A stretch of DNA of 64,000 nt, from positions 3,460,001-3,524,000 of the forward strand of contig NZ_CP090959.1 in NCBI RefSeq assembly GCF_024138675.1. The letters are read 5' to 3'. Of this stretch, positions 54,719 through 63,572 are shown piece by piece; positions within the stretch are counted from its first letter, which is position 1, and each line of letters begins with the position of its first letter. This DNA is from Simiduia sp. 21SJ11W-1 (GTDB taxonomy: Bacteria > Pseudomonadota > Gammaproteobacteria > Pseudomonadales > Cellvibrionaceae). The notes beneath the pieces are model-generated. The model was not told the DNA's origin. It was given only the letters and a program-made list of their open reading frames with translations, and ran no database searches. A program made the position numbers and the translations under genes.

Positions 54719-56509
54719 TCAGAACTGGTGTTCGCCAAGCGCCATCATTGAATCGCCACCGGCAAGAATCTGCTCGGTGAGGGCGCGGGTTTGTGGCAGC
54801 AGGCGCTGGTAGAAAAAGCGCGCAGTTTTAATTTTTGCCTGGTAGTAGTCGGCATCCGGCCCCTCCAGCTGGCTACCGGCCACCTTGGCCATTTTGGCCC
54901 ACATGTAGGCATAGCTCACGTAGCCAAACAGGTGCAGGTAATCAACCGCCGCAGCTCCCACGGCGTGCTTGTCGCCCGCTTTCGCCTTGCTGATTACCGC
55001 ATCGGTTACCTGGCCCAGGTTTGCCAATTGGTCGCTCAGGGCCATGGCGAATTCATCGGCTGCCGAGCCTTTGCTCGCGGCAATAAAGGCCTCGATTTCT
55101 GCAATGTACTCGCGCACAAACTCGCCGCCGTTCATTACGGTTTTACGGCCCATGAGGTCCAAGGCCTGAATGCCGTTGGTGCCCTCGTAAATCTGGGTGA
55201 TGCGAATGTCGCGCACCAACTGCTCCTGGCCCCACTCGCGAATAAAGCCGTGGCCGCCGAATACCTGCTGGCCGTGAATGGCGCACTCCAGGGCTTTATC
55301 GGTAATAAAGGCCTTCACCACGGGCGTCAGCAACGCCACCATGTTTTCAGCCTTGGTGCGGTCTGTGTCGTCATCGCTGTATTTGCTGATATCCAACCAG
55401 CGGGCGGCGTAGGTGGAAAAGGCGCGGCCGGCTTCATTAAAGGCGCGCTGGATCATCAGCATGCGGCGCACGTCGGGGTGCACAATGATTGGGTCTGCCG
55501 CTTTGTCGGGGTTTTGCGCGCCCTCGGGCGAGCGGCTTTGCAGGCGCTCTTTGGCGTAGGCCACCGCACTCTGGTAGGACGCCTCAGCCGCGCCCAGGCC
55601 CTGAATGCCTACCCCCACGCGCTCGTAGTTCATCATGGTAAACATGCAGGCCAGGCCCTTGTTGAGCTCGCCCACCAGCCAGCCCTTGGCGCCATCGAAG
55701 TTCATCACACAGGTGGCCGAGGCCTTGATACCCATTTTCTTTTCAATGGAGCCACAGGCCACGGCGTTGCGCTCGCCTAAGGATCCATCGTCATTAACGA
55801 GTACCTTGGGCACCAGAAACAGCGAAATCCCCTTGGGCCCGGCGGGCGCGTCGGGCAGTTTGGCCAGCACCAGGTGAATGATGTTCTCGGCCATGTCGTG
55901 CTCACCCCAAGTGATAAAAATCTTGGTGCCGGTGATGCTGTAAGAGCCGTCATCGTTGGGCTCGGCCTTGGTGCGGATAATGCCGAGGTCGGTGCCCGCG
56001 TGGGGTTCGGTGAGATCCATGGCACCGGCCCAAGTGCCTGCGTACATTTTCGGCAGGTAGGTTTGCTTGAGCTCTTCGGTTGCGTGGTAATCAATGGAAA
56101 CGCAGGCACCGGCATTCAGCATGGGCGAAAGGCCAAAGGACATGCACGCGGCCTGCATCATCTCTTCAAACTGGGCCACCAGCATTTTAGGCATACCCAT
56201 ACCGCCGTATTCCGGGTTGCCACCCAGGCCCATCCAGCCACCTTCGGCCAACAGCTGATACACCTCTTTGAAACCTTCAGGCGTGGAAACTTCACCGTCG
56301 CTCCACTGGCAACCGGCTTCATCGGCTTCGCGGTTTAAGGGCGCAAGGCTGCCGGCGGCAATTTTACCGGCCTCTTCCAGAATGGCCTCGGCGGTTTCGC
56401 CGTCTACGGTTTCCGCCAGACGCGGCATAGAGGCCCACAGCTTGTCTGCCTCAAAAACTTCATTGAGAACGAAACGCATGTCCCGCAAGGGGGCCTGATA
56501 ATCTGCCAT
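54719..56509 (-). CDS. Acyl-CoA dehydrogenase (large form with C-terminal domain)
   Basis: 596 residues. N-terminal, middle and C-terminal acyl-CoA dehydrogenase domains plus the extra C-terminal helical domain typical of AcdA-type proteins. FAD/substrate segments are MDLTEPHAGTDLG, ITGTKIFITWGEHDM and YEGTNGIQALDLMGRK. First step of fatty-acid beta-oxidation. The promoter region carries two dyads at the start site. Single gene with its own terminator. Confidence 0.93.
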   Translation of the reverse strand: MADYQAPLRDMRFVLNEVFEADKLWASMPRLAETVDGETAEAILEEAGKIAAGSLAPLNREADEAGCQWSDGEVSTPEGFKEVYQLLAEGGWMGLGGNPEYGGMGMPKMLVAQFEEMMQAACMSFGLSPMLNAGACVSIDYHATEELKQTYLPKMYAGTWAGAMDLTEPHAGTDLGIIRTKAEPNDDGSYSITGTKIFITWGEHDMAENIIHLVLAKLPDAPAGPKGISLFLVPKVLVNDDGSLGERNAVACGSIEKKMGIKASATCVMNFDGAKGWLVGELNKGLACMFTMMNYERVGVGIQGLGAAEASYQSAVAYAKERLQSRSPEGAQNPDKAADPIIVHPDVRRMLMIQRAFNEAGRAFSTYAARWLDISKYSDDDTDRTKAENMVALLTPVVKAFITDKALECAIHGQQVFGGHGFIREWGQEQLVRDIRITQIYEGTNGIQALDLMGRKTVMNGGEFVREYIAEIEAFIAASKGSAADEFAMALSDQLANLGQVTDAVISKAKAGDKHAVGAAAVDYLHLFGYVSYAYMWAKMAKVAGSQLEGPDADYYQAKIKTARFFYQRLLPQTRALTEQILAGGDSMMALGEHQF

Positions 56510-56588
56510 GATGACTCTCCGCTGTTGTTGCCTATTGCAAGCCTAGCTGGCTCTCACCAACTGGCTAATATTCAGCCAATAATTAAAA

Positions 56589-56615
56589 CAAACGTTTGAA
56601 CGATACTCAGAGTAT
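56589..56615. promoter_or_regulatory. Two operator-like dyads at the acyl-CoA dehydrogenase promoter
   Basis: CAAACGTTTG (56589-56598) is a perfect palindrome over the start site. ATACT-CAG-AGTAT (56603-56615) is a second perfect dyad in the promoter spacer. Both are positioned to block transcription. The first resembles PsrA/TetR-type fatty-acid operators except for its lack of a spacer; the regulator is unknown. Confidence 0.5.
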
Positions 56616-56628
56616 ACGAGCCCGTCAA
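56600..56628 (-). promoter_or_regulatory. Sigma70 promoter of the acyl-CoA dehydrogenase gene
   Basis: Minus strand: -35 TTGACG (56628-56623), 17 bp, -10 TATCGT (56605-56600), start near 56593. Confidence 0.6.
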
Positions 56629-56660
56629 GGGGAGGGATCACTCATGGGGAGGGGTTTCGG

Positions 56661-57566
56661 TTAAACGCGCTGATCCAGCAGCTCACCCGGGGCGCGTGGG
56701 CCGGGCTCTACACCAATGCGAAGTAAGCGCTGACTAAGCTCCACAGCCCGCTGGCGCTCTGCCTCGCGCAGGCGTTGCTCGGCCTGTAACTGCTCACGGG
56801 CCTCGCGGGCCTGCTCGTCTTGGCGTTCTTGCTCGGCGCGCGCTTCACGCTGCTCGGCGCGGGCCGCCTCTTGCTCTTGGCGGGCCTGTTGCTCCGCTGC
56901 CCGAATATCGGCACGGGCCTGTTCTGCCAGCTGGGCGGCTTTTGCAGCTATCAGCCGGTCTTGTGCCGATGGGTCTGCCGGGGCCAGTGCAGCCTGCTGA
57001 ATTTGTTCGGCCTTTTGCAGGGTGGCCTCGGGGTTGCCAGCAATGGCGCCAAGGCGCACCGAGACCTCGCCAGAGACTGCGTAGGCCACGCCATCTGGGC
57101 CTCGCACATAGGTGTATTGCGGCGCACCCGTGTGTTGCCCACCTACAGCGGCATGGGCGCGTTCGTGGGCGCGCACTTCGCGATCGCGTGCGGCGAGCTC
57201 TGCAATTTCACGCTGCTCTTGCTCGGCCTCAATGCGCTCGCTCGCGCTTTGATCTTCTGCCAGCGCACCAGCGCCTGACACCGCCACTTGGGCAGGCGCA
57301 CTGCCCGGCCCGGCAACGGCCTCGGCATCTTCGGATCCACTGCGGCTGCCCGCGGCCGTACGGGGTTTATTGTCGCCCAGGGCTTGTTCGCGGTGGGTGT
57401 CGTCTTCGCGGGTGCGGTTTTCAGCGCGGGCCGTTTCCGCCCCTTCCTCCACAGCCTTAAACGTTGTGGGGCGGCCGTCTTGCTCTTGCTCACCCACAGG
57501 CGTACGCCCCAGCGGGTTGAAGGGCGAAACCATATTGCCGAAATTGGGCGGTAAGTTAATGTTCAC
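56661..57566 (-). CDS. Putative metalloprotease, SprA-related/CJM1_0395 family
   Basis: 301 residues. HExxH zinc motif is in VRAHERAHAAVGG near residue 134, followed by the family segment QYTYVRGPDGVAYAVSGEVSV. The N-terminus is disordered and the C-terminal 120 residues form a very E/Q/A/R-rich coiled coil. No signal peptide is seen. The substrate is unknown. 13 bp after the flagellar-rod-like gene, so probably in one operon. Confidence 0.85.
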   Translation of the reverse strand: MNINLPPNFGNMVSPFNPLGRTPVGEQEQDGRPTTFKAVEEGAETARAENRTREDDTHREQALGDNKPRTAAGSRSGSEDAEAVAGPGSAPAQVAVSGAGALAEDQSASERIEAEQEQREIAELAARDREVRAHERAHAAVGGQHTGAPQYTYVRGPDGVAYAVSGEVSVRLGAIAGNPEATLQKAEQIQQAALAPADPSAQDRLIAAKAAQLAEQARADIRAAEQQARQEQEAARAEQREARAEQERQDEQAREAREQLQAEQRLREAERQRAVELSQRLLRIGVEPGPRAPGELLDQRV

Positions 57567-57579
57567 TTACATTTACTCA

Positions 57580-57888
57580 CTAGGCTTTTACATCCAGCAG
57601 GCTGCCGAGTGTTTCATCGGCGGTTTTCACCACCTGCGCATTGGCGTTAAACAGCTGCTCCTGGCGGCGCAGGTTGATCAGCGGCTCGATCACATCCTGT
57701 GAGGGCGCCACCTGCTGCTGGCTACCGGCTTCTGCCGGTTGCGCACTGGCGGGCTGGGCCGTGGCCGGCTGGGTATCTAGCCCCGCCTGGGCTATGTCGT
57801 TGGCCGAGCGTTGAATTTCCTGCTGGCTTTTTTGCAAGCCTTGCAGGCCTTGATTGAGTACAGATGTAGAAGACGCGTTCACTTGCAT
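57580..57888 (-). CDS. Miniature flagellar-rod-like protein
   Basis: 102 residues. The N-terminus has the rod-protein-like GLQGLQKSQQEIQRSANDIAQAGL and the C-terminus LRRQEQLFNANAQVVKTADETLGSLLDV, matching the terminal helices of FlgE/FlgG-type proteins. The middle (about 38-70) is only a Gln/Ala/Pro spacer. The ATG at 57888 has GAGGTG upstream. Possibly an assembly or regulatory partner of the flagellar rod; this is inference. Confidence 0.75.
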   Translation of the reverse strand: MQVNASSTSVLNQGLQGLQKSQQEIQRSANDIAQAGLDTQPATAQPASAQPAEAGSQQQVAPSQDVIEPLINLRRQEQLFNANAQVVKTADETLGSLLDVKA

Positions 57889-57991
57889 CGGGCACCTCGT
57901 TGGTGATCTTGCAGGTTTCACCCTCACGCTTTCAGCAGGGGCAGACTTACCAACGATTCTATCAAAGCGCTGTTCAAAAAACAGACAACAA

Positions 57992-58009
57992 GCGGCAATA
58001 TGCTGCCGC
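57992..58009. terminator. Hairpin in the bioD downstream region
   Basis: GCGGCA-ATATGC-TGCCGC, 65 bp beyond the bioD stop, followed on the minus strand by U-containing sequence. Weak U-run; moderate terminator candidate. Confidence 0.45.
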
Positions 58010-58073
58010 CTTTAATATTAATTAGACCCAAAAAAGCCTTCTTAATAACCAACTAGCCTATAAGGCCAATCCG

Positions 58074-58763
58074 CTAGCCTGCCAGTGCCAGTGGCGCCAG
58101 ATCCAAATGGCCCGCCACTGCCTCGGCACTCGGGTGGGCCAAGTGCGGTACCTCGCCAAGTAAAGGCGCCGGCAGCCGGGCCTTGAGGGTTGCCAGGTTT
58201 TCGGCATACACGGCCATGTCTGGCTGAATTTGGTTGGCCACCCAGCCCGCCACCCTTATGCCATCGCGCACTAAGGCCTCGTAGGTAAGCAGGGCGTGGT
58301 TAATACAACCGAGCTTCATGCCCACTACCAGAATCACCGGCAGCTCCAGCAACCGCGCCAGGTCTGAGAGATTTTCGCTGGGGTTCAAGGGCACCCGCCA
58401 GCCGCCCGCGCCCTCGATAATGGTGAGGTCGGCACGGCTCATCATCACACCCCGGCACAGGCCCGCCAGCCGATCCACACTCAATACCCGCCCGGCCTGT
58501 GCCGCGGCTATGTGCGGGGCAATGGCCGGGGCCAGGGCAATGGGGTTTACCTGCTCGTACACGAGCGACAGCGTGCACTGCTCATGCAATGCCAGTGCAT
58601 CGCTGTTGCGCAGGCCCGCGGCCGTTGCCTCGCAGCCAGAGGCCACGGGCTTAACCGCGGCTGTGCTGAACCCCTGCGCCTTGGCCGCCGCCAGCAACCC
58701 GCAGGCCACCCGTGTTTTACCGGCATCGGTATCGGTACCGGTGACAAAAAACGTTTTAGCCAT
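58074..58763 (-). CDS. bioD: Dethiobiotin synthetase
   Basis: 229 residues. The P-loop-like GTDTDAGKTRVACGLL is at the N-terminus and the Mg/ATP segment TIIEGAGGWRVPLN follows near residue 115. It closes the ureido ring of dethiobiotin. It is separated from bioC by an arsC-like gene, about 800 bp away, so may have its own promoter; the region upstream has only a half BirA-like site (GGTAAACC). Confidence 0.95.
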   Translation of the reverse strand: MAKTFFVTGTDTDAGKTRVACGLLAAAKAQGFSTAAVKPVASGCEATAAGLRNSDALALHEQCTLSLVYEQVNPIALAPAIAPHIAAAQAGRVLSVDRLAGLCRGVMMSRADLTIIEGAGGWRVPLNPSENLSDLARLLELPVILVVGMKLGCINHALLTYEALVRDGIRVAGWVANQIQPDMAVYAENLATLKARLPAPLLGEVPHLAHPSAEAVAGHLDLAPLALAG

Positions 58764-58957
58764 TACTTGCTCTCTGTAATTTATATATTGGGTTTACCCG
58801 CACTTTTCGTGCGCTAAATTTTTAAAGCCGCCTCACACAACACACTGAAACAATGTTCGAAACGCTTTTTAAATCATCAAAAGCTGTTGTACCACAAGCA
58901 TCGGGCCCACTGGTGCGCCATAAAACTCGCGGCATGAAAATTGGGCGCAGCAATGGC

Positions 58958-59377
58958 CTAGGCCAGACTTTCACACCAGGCTTTTACCCGCGCGCCAATG
59001 GCATCGCGCACCCGGCGAGTGGCTGCAAGCTTTGCATCCAAAGTGCCGGTAAACGATGAAGGGTCTGCAAAATGCCAGTGCATCATTTCTACACCCGGCA
59101 AATGCGGGCAGCGCTCGGCACTGGCGGCATCGCACACGGCAATCATCACATCGGGGGCACCGTATTGCGCCAGGTGTTCATCCACACTGCGACACGGGCG
59201 ATGGCTGATGTCCACCCCCAGCTCGGCCATGGCGGCCACCACCACCGGATTTAGCTGGCCGGGTGTCAGGCCTGCGCTAAATGCCTGTACTTTACCTGCG
59301 CCATATTGCCTGGCAAAGGCCTCGGCCATTTGCGAGCGTGCGCTGTTGTGAATGCAAACAAACAAAAGTGTTTTCAT
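58958..59377 (-). CDS. Arsenate reductase / low-molecular-weight phosphatase family protein
   Basis: 139 residues. The phosphate loop is CIHNSARSQMAEAF (CxxxxxR). The fold is low-MW protein tyrosine phosphatase, of the thioredoxin-coupled ArsC branch, with further Cys residues (CDAAS, CPHLPG) suitable for redox relay. The start at 59377 is the conserved MKTLLFVCIHN; upstream frame is not supported. No arsR/acr3 genes lie nearby. Confidence 0.88.
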   Translation of the reverse strand: MKTLLFVCIHNSARSQMAEAFARQYGAGKVQAFSAGLTPGQLNPVVVAAMAELGVDISHRPCRSVDEHLAQYGAPDVMIAVCDAASAERCPHLPGVEMMHWHFADPSSFTGTLDAKLAATRRVRDAIGARVKAWCESLA

Positions 59378-59564
59378 AGAAGTTGCACGCGTTGGATTTT
59401 CACGGAGCCCGGTTTGGCATTTCGAATTTTTCACGCAAGGGCCACTGATGCCAACAGCCACCACACGCGCGCCTGAACGCGGCAAACCTGCGTGAGAGGC
59501 CATTTACATCTGAAGCCATGTGCACTTGTACCCGCTGTGGCGATAACAGGTGTACAGGCCGGTA

Positions 59565-60350
59565 TTAACCGGCAGGTTTTTCCAGTACCAGCCAATACAC
59601 ATCGTAGCTGGCTGGCAAGCCCTTGGGCGTGCGGTAGTGTTCATAGGCCTCGCGCAATTTTTTTATTTTCTGCCGGCCCGTTAACCCCGGTGCGCGCTCG
59701 CGATTAACGTTGTGCGCGCCCAGGGCTTTTAGCTCGTGGGTGAGCTCGCGCAGGCTTGGGTAGTACATCACCCGCGGCTCTGCACGCCAAGCGCGCTGCA
59801 CAAGCCCCGCCCGGGTATAGGCGTGCGTGAGAGTGGCAGCACTGTCGAATTCATTCACATGCGTGTAGTGATCTACCTTGCGCCAACTGTCGCGCAATTC
59901 ACACAGGGTTTGCGGGCCCAGTGTGGCCAGTAGCACACGGCCACCCGGTACCAGCGCGCGCGCCACCTCGGTAAAAAACGCCGGTAAATTTTCGCACCAC
60001 TGCACAGCCAGGCTCGAGAAAAACACATCAATGGAGCCACTACCAAAGGGCAGGGCTTCCATATCGCCGCCCACCCAGCCAAGGCCCGGGGCACGCTGCG
60101 CGCGCGCGTAGCGCAACATGCCCGGCGCAATATCGAGCCCCAGCACCTGCGCCTCTGGGTAGCGGGCGAGTAATTTCTCGGTAAAAAATCCGGTGCCCGA
60201 GCCCAAATCCACAAGGCGCTTGCACGGGTGCGCGGCGTCCAAAAAGCCCATCAGTTCATTGCCCACACAGCGCTGCAGTTGCGCAACAGAATCGTAACTG
60301 GGGGCGGCATTGCTGAACGAGGCCGCCACAGAAAATTTATCGCGCTGCAT
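59565..60350 (-). CDS. bioC: Malonyl-ACP O-methyltransferase
   Basis: 261 residues, SAM-dependent methyltransferase. SAM motif I LVDLGSGTGFFTEKL near residue 45 and LGLDIAPGMLRYAR after it. It methylates malonyl-ACP to start pimelate synthesis. The start ATG overlaps the bioH stop by one base (TAATG). Confidence 0.94.
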   Translation of the reverse strand: MQRDKFSVAASFSNAAPSYDSVAQLQRCVGNELMGFLDAAHPCKRLVDLGSGTGFFTEKLLARYPEAQVLGLDIAPGMLRYARAQRAPGLGWVGGDMEALPFGSGSIDVFFSSLAVQWCENLPAFFTEVARALVPGGRVLLATLGPQTLCELRDSWRKVDHYTHVNEFDSAATLTHAYTRAGLVQRAWRAEPRVMYYPSLRELTHELKALGAHNVNRERAPGLTGRQKIKKLREAYEHYRTPKGLPASYDVYWLVLEKPAG

Positions 60351-61231
60351 TAAACACTTGCCCCGGCTGGTTGCAATGTACGGCAGTTTTGCGGCAGGCG
60401 CGCAAGCACCCAGGCGGCCACTTGGCCAGGTGCCGCCAGCGGTAAATCGTGGCCACATCCTTCAAATTGCGTGAGCGAACGCGCAGGCCACTGCTGGCTG
60501 AAAGGTGCGCAATCCAGCGCGGCCATCACCCGGTTTGGCACCAAGGCGTCTAGCTCGCCAAAGGCCATGTGCACGGGCACATCAATGGGTGCTGCAGTGG
60601 CATCCAATGCCGCTAACGCCTGCAGTGCCTGCAGCCATGCGCGCAGCTGTGCGGGGTTATCAAAATTGTGGGCCGAGGCGTATTCGCGCAAGGCTTTCAC
60701 GCCCAAACCGCTACCGCCTGCGGCCACCAATTGGCTAAAGCGTTTTAACGTAATGGCGGGCTTATCTGCAAAGCCGCTTACAAAGGCGTGGTAGTGCGCG
60801 GCGTCCATTGCATCCGGCCAGTGGGGCTGTGCACAAAACTGCACGTTGGCGGCAAGGGTAAACACGCCTTCAACGCGCGCCTGCCGGGCAAGGTGTAACG
60901 CCAGCTGCCCACCCAAAGACCAACCCAATAAATAAACCGGGCGCGCATCTTGGGCAATGTGCCTGGCAAGCAATGCCACTGTGGCTGCGGCCCACTCGTT
61001 TAGCGATGCATCAACATTTGTGGCGCCCTCAGCGGCACACACAGGCGGTGGCGATAAGCCAAAACCCGGTAAATCTATGAGTTCAATTTGCAATGCACTA
61101 TTGGCCTGAAGCTCGCGCGCGAGCGGGCGCAGGCTTTGATGATCAAAGCCCCAGCCATGCAAGCACACAAGGCGCGCGCCATCTACCGATTGCGGCTGCA
61201 GGTATTGTACGTGCAAGGCCTGCGCGCTCAT
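60350..61231 (-). CDS. bioH: Pimeloyl-ACP methyl ester carboxylesterase
   Basis: 293 residues, alpha/beta hydrolase. Nucleophile Ser105 in GWSLGGQ, acid in FGELDALVP, His in GCGHDLPL. It cleaves the methyl ester at the end of the BioC pathway. Overlaps bioF by 4 bp. Confidence 0.93.
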   Translation of the reverse strand: MSAQALHVQYLQPQSVDGARLVCLHGWGFDHQSLRPLARELQANSALQIELIDLPGFGLSPPPVCAAEGATNVDASLNEWAAATVALLARHIAQDARPVYLLGWSLGGQLALHLARQARVEGVFTLAANVQFCAQPHWPDAMDAAHYHAFVSGFADKPAITLKRFSQLVAAGGSGLGVKALREYASAHNFDNPAQLRAWLQALQALAALDATAAPIDVPVHMAFGELDALVPNRVMAALDCAPFSQQWPARSLTQFEGCGHDLPLAAPGQVAAWVLARLPQNCRTLQPAGASV

Positions 61232-62400
61232 GAATGATCACCGGTTTGCGACTGAATGTCGGCCAGTGCGCTCAACAACTGCTGCACCTGTGCCGAGCTG
61301 TGTTCAGCCGACAAGGTCACCCGCAGCCGCGCACTGCCTGGCGCCACCGTGGGCGGGCGAATGGCACCCACCCACAGGCCGCGCTGCATGAGCTGTTCAG
61401 ACCAGCTCATTACCGTGGCGGCACTGCCCACCACAATAGGCTGGATGGGCGTGTGCGAATTCATCAGCTGTAGCCCGAGCGCCTGGGCGCCGGTGCGAAA
61501 CTCGGCAATGAGCGCCTGCAATTTTTCGCGCCGCCAGGGTTCGGTTTGAATAAGTTTTAAACTGGCGCGCGTGGCTGCGGCCACCGCCGGTGGCAGGGCG
61601 GTGGTGTAGATGTAAGTGCGGGTAAGTTGAATGAGCGTTTCGATCAATTCCTCGCTGCCCGCCACAAACGCGCCAAAGGTGCCAAAGGCTTTGCCGAAGG
61701 TGCCCATGAGCACGGGCAGCTGCTGCTCGTTTAAATTAAATACTTCTGCACAGCCGCCGCCGTTGTTGCCGAGCACGCCCAGGCCGTGGGCATCGTCTAC
61801 CATCAACCAGGCGCGCTCGCGCGCGCACAGTGAGGCCAACTCATCGAGGGGCGCCAGATCGCCATCCATGCTGAACACGCCGTCTACCACTACCAGTTTT
61901 TTTGCCTGTTCACTGGCACGCAGTTTTTGCGCAAGCTGGGCGACATCGTTGTGTAAAAAGCGCTGAAACTTTGCGCCCGATGACAGGCCGCCATCGAGCA
62001 GCGAGGCGTGATTGAGTTTGTCTTCAAACACTGCATCGCCTTTTTCAACCAACGCGTTAATCACGCCAACATTGGCCATGTAACCGGTTGAGAAAATGAG
62101 CGCGCGCGCGCGCCCGGTAAAGGCCGCCAGCTCTTGTTCCAATGCGTGATGTTCGTGCGAGTGGCCGCACACCAAATGCGAGGCGCCGCTGCCCACGCCG
62201 TAGCGTTCGGCGGCCTGAATAAAGGCGCGCTTAACCTCGGGGTGATTGGCAAGGCCCAGATAATCGTTGGCGCAAAAGGCCAGTGCCGGGCGCCCGTCAA
62301 CGGTGACGTTAGGCTGTTGGGGCGAGCCCAGTTCGCGCCGCGTGCGGTATAGATCCGCCGCCCGGCGGCGCGCCAGCTGCTCGCTTAACCACTCGTGCAT
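61228..62400 (-). CDS. bioF: 8-amino-7-oxononanoate synthase
   Basis: 390 residues, PLP-dependent. The Schiff-base lysine is in [14 protein letters not shown], and the PLP-phosphate segment is [10 protein letters not shown]. It condenses pimeloyl-ACP with alanine. 6 bp after bioB. Confidence 0.96.
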   Translation of the reverse strand: MHEWLSEQLARRRAADLYRTRRELGSPQQPNVTVDGRPALAFCANDYLGLANHPEVKRAFIQAAERYGVGSGASHLVCGHSHEHHALEQELAAFTGRARALIFSTGYMANVGVINALVEKGDAVFEDKLNHASLLDGGLSSGAKFQRFLHNDVAQLAQKLRASEQAKKLVVVDGVFSMDGDLAPLDELASLCARERAWLMVDDAHGLGVLGNNGGGCAEVFNLNEQQLPVLMGTFGKAFGTFGAFVAGSEELIETLIQLTRTYIYTTALPPAVAAATRASLKLIQTEPWRREKLQALIAEFRTGAQALGLQLMNSHTPIQPIVVGSAATVMSWSEQLMQRGLWVGAIRPPTVAPGSARLRVTLSAEHSSAQVQQLLSALADIQSQTGDHS

Positions 62401-62406
62401 GGCGCC

Positions 62407-63465
62407 TTACTTGGCGGCGTCGTAGAAGAACTGATCGTTGTGGCTGGCTTCCAATGCCTGATACACCGCGGCTTCTTGTTCTTGCTCGTCTTGGTGAATC
62501 TCGTAAGACTCCTGGTGAATACCCAGGCGCTTGAACAGCTGGCGGTCTTTGCTGGCCTCGGGGTTGGGTGTGGTGAGCAATTTTTCGCCGTAGAAAATGG
62601 AGTTGGCACCGGCTAAAAAGGCCATGGCCTGCATTTGCTCGTTCATGTCTTCGCGCCCGGCAGATAACCGCACGTGGGATTTCGGCATCATGATGCGCGC
62701 AACGGCAATGGTGCGAATAAAATCGAAGGGGTCTAAATCGGCCTGCTCGGCCAGCGGCGTGCCCTCTACCTTCACCAGCATATTAACCGGCACAGATTCC
62801 GGGTGCTCGGCCATGTTGGCCAGCTGGATCAACAGGCCCGCACGGTCGCCCTCTTCTTCACCCATGCCCACAATGCCGCCGCAGCATACTTTCATGCCCG
62901 CTTTGCGCACGTTAGCCAGGGTTTCCAGGCGGTCTTGATAGGTGCGGGTGGTGATGATGTCGCCGTAGAACTCGGGCGAGGTATCGAGGTTGTGGTTGTA
63001 GTAATCCAGCCCCGCCTCGGCCAGGCCCTTGGCCTGATCTTCGTTCAGCATGCCGAGCGTCATACAGGTTTCAAGCCCCAGCGCCTTCACGCCTTTAACC
63101 ATATCGGTCACGTAGGGCATGTCTTTGCCCTTGGGGGAACGCCAGGCCGCGCCCATGCAGAAGCGGGTGGCGCCGCTGGCTTTGGCCGCGCGCGCTTCTT
63201 CTATCACCTTCTCCACCTTCATGAGCTTTTCGCGCTCAAGGCCAGTGTCGTAGCGGGCCGATTGGGGGCAGTAGGCGCAGTCTTCCGGGCAGGCGCCGGT
63301 TTTGATAGAGCACAGGGTGCTCACCTGTACCTGATTGGGGTCAAAGAAGGTGCGGTGCACCGTTTGTGCCTGGTACATCAAATCGGCAAACGGCAACTGA
63401 AACAACGCCAGAACTTCTGCGCGGGTCCAGTCGTGGCGAATGGGGGTATTGGCCTGGGCACTCAT
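62407..63465 (-). CDS. bioB: Biotin synthase
   Basis: 352 residues, radical-SAM enzyme. The cluster motif CxxxCxxC is C59-C63-C66 in [12 protein letters not shown]. It inserts sulfur into dethiobiotin. First gene of bioB-bioF-bioH-bioC. The promoter overlaps a BirA operator at 63522-63553. bioA is not in the window. Confidence 0.97.
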   Translation of the reverse strand: MSAQANTPIRHDWTRAEVLALFQLPFADLMYQAQTVHRTFFDPNQVQVSTLCSIKTGACPEDCAYCPQSARYDTGLEREKLMKVEKVIEEARAAKASGATRFCMGAAWRSPKGKDMPYVTDMVKGVKALGLETCMTLGMLNEDQAKGLAEAGLDYYNHNLDTSPEFYGDIITTRTYQDRLETLANVRKAGMKVCCGGIVGMGEEEGDRAGLLIQLANMAEHPESVPVNMLVKVEGTPLAEQADLDPFDFIRTIAVARIMMPKSHVRLSAGREDMNEQMQAMAFLAGANSIFYGEKLLTTPNPEASKDRQLFKRLGIHQESYEIHQDEQEQEAAVYQALEASHNDQFFYDAAK

Positions 63466-63499
63466 GGGCTATTCTCTGTATCAATCGGAGTTGGCGGGC

Positions 63500-63528
63500 A
63501 TTGTCTTGCGTGGCCCTGGCGCTGTCAA
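63500..63528 (-). promoter_or_regulatory. Sigma70 promoter of bioB
   Basis: Minus strand: -35 TTGACA (63528-63523), 17 bp, -10 GACAAT (63505-63500), start about 28 bp before the bioB ATG. Confidence 0.75.
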
Positions 63529-63553
63529 CCAAATTGGATTTTCCGGTTAACTA
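63522..63553. promoter_or_regulatory. BirA operator of the biotin operon
   Basis: CTGTCAACC-N14-GGTTAACTA, against the consensus TTGTAAACC-N14/15-GGTTTACAA: 14 of 18 arm positions with exact spacing. It covers the bioB -35, so binding of biotinyl-BirA should block transcription. It also lies before the divergent comF start. Confidence 0.8.
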
Positions 63554-63572
63554 ATCCCACAGGAGCGCACGG

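Noticed and set aside
54791-55780. 329-codon plus-strand ORF opposite the acyl-CoA dehydrogenase
   Set aside because: Antisense shadow; the dehydrogenase motifs lie on the minus strand throughout.
58853-59059. 68-codon plus-strand ORF between bioD and the arsC-like gene
   Set aside because: No ribosome binding site; overlaps the arsC-like 3' end and shows no hydrophobic or domain pattern.
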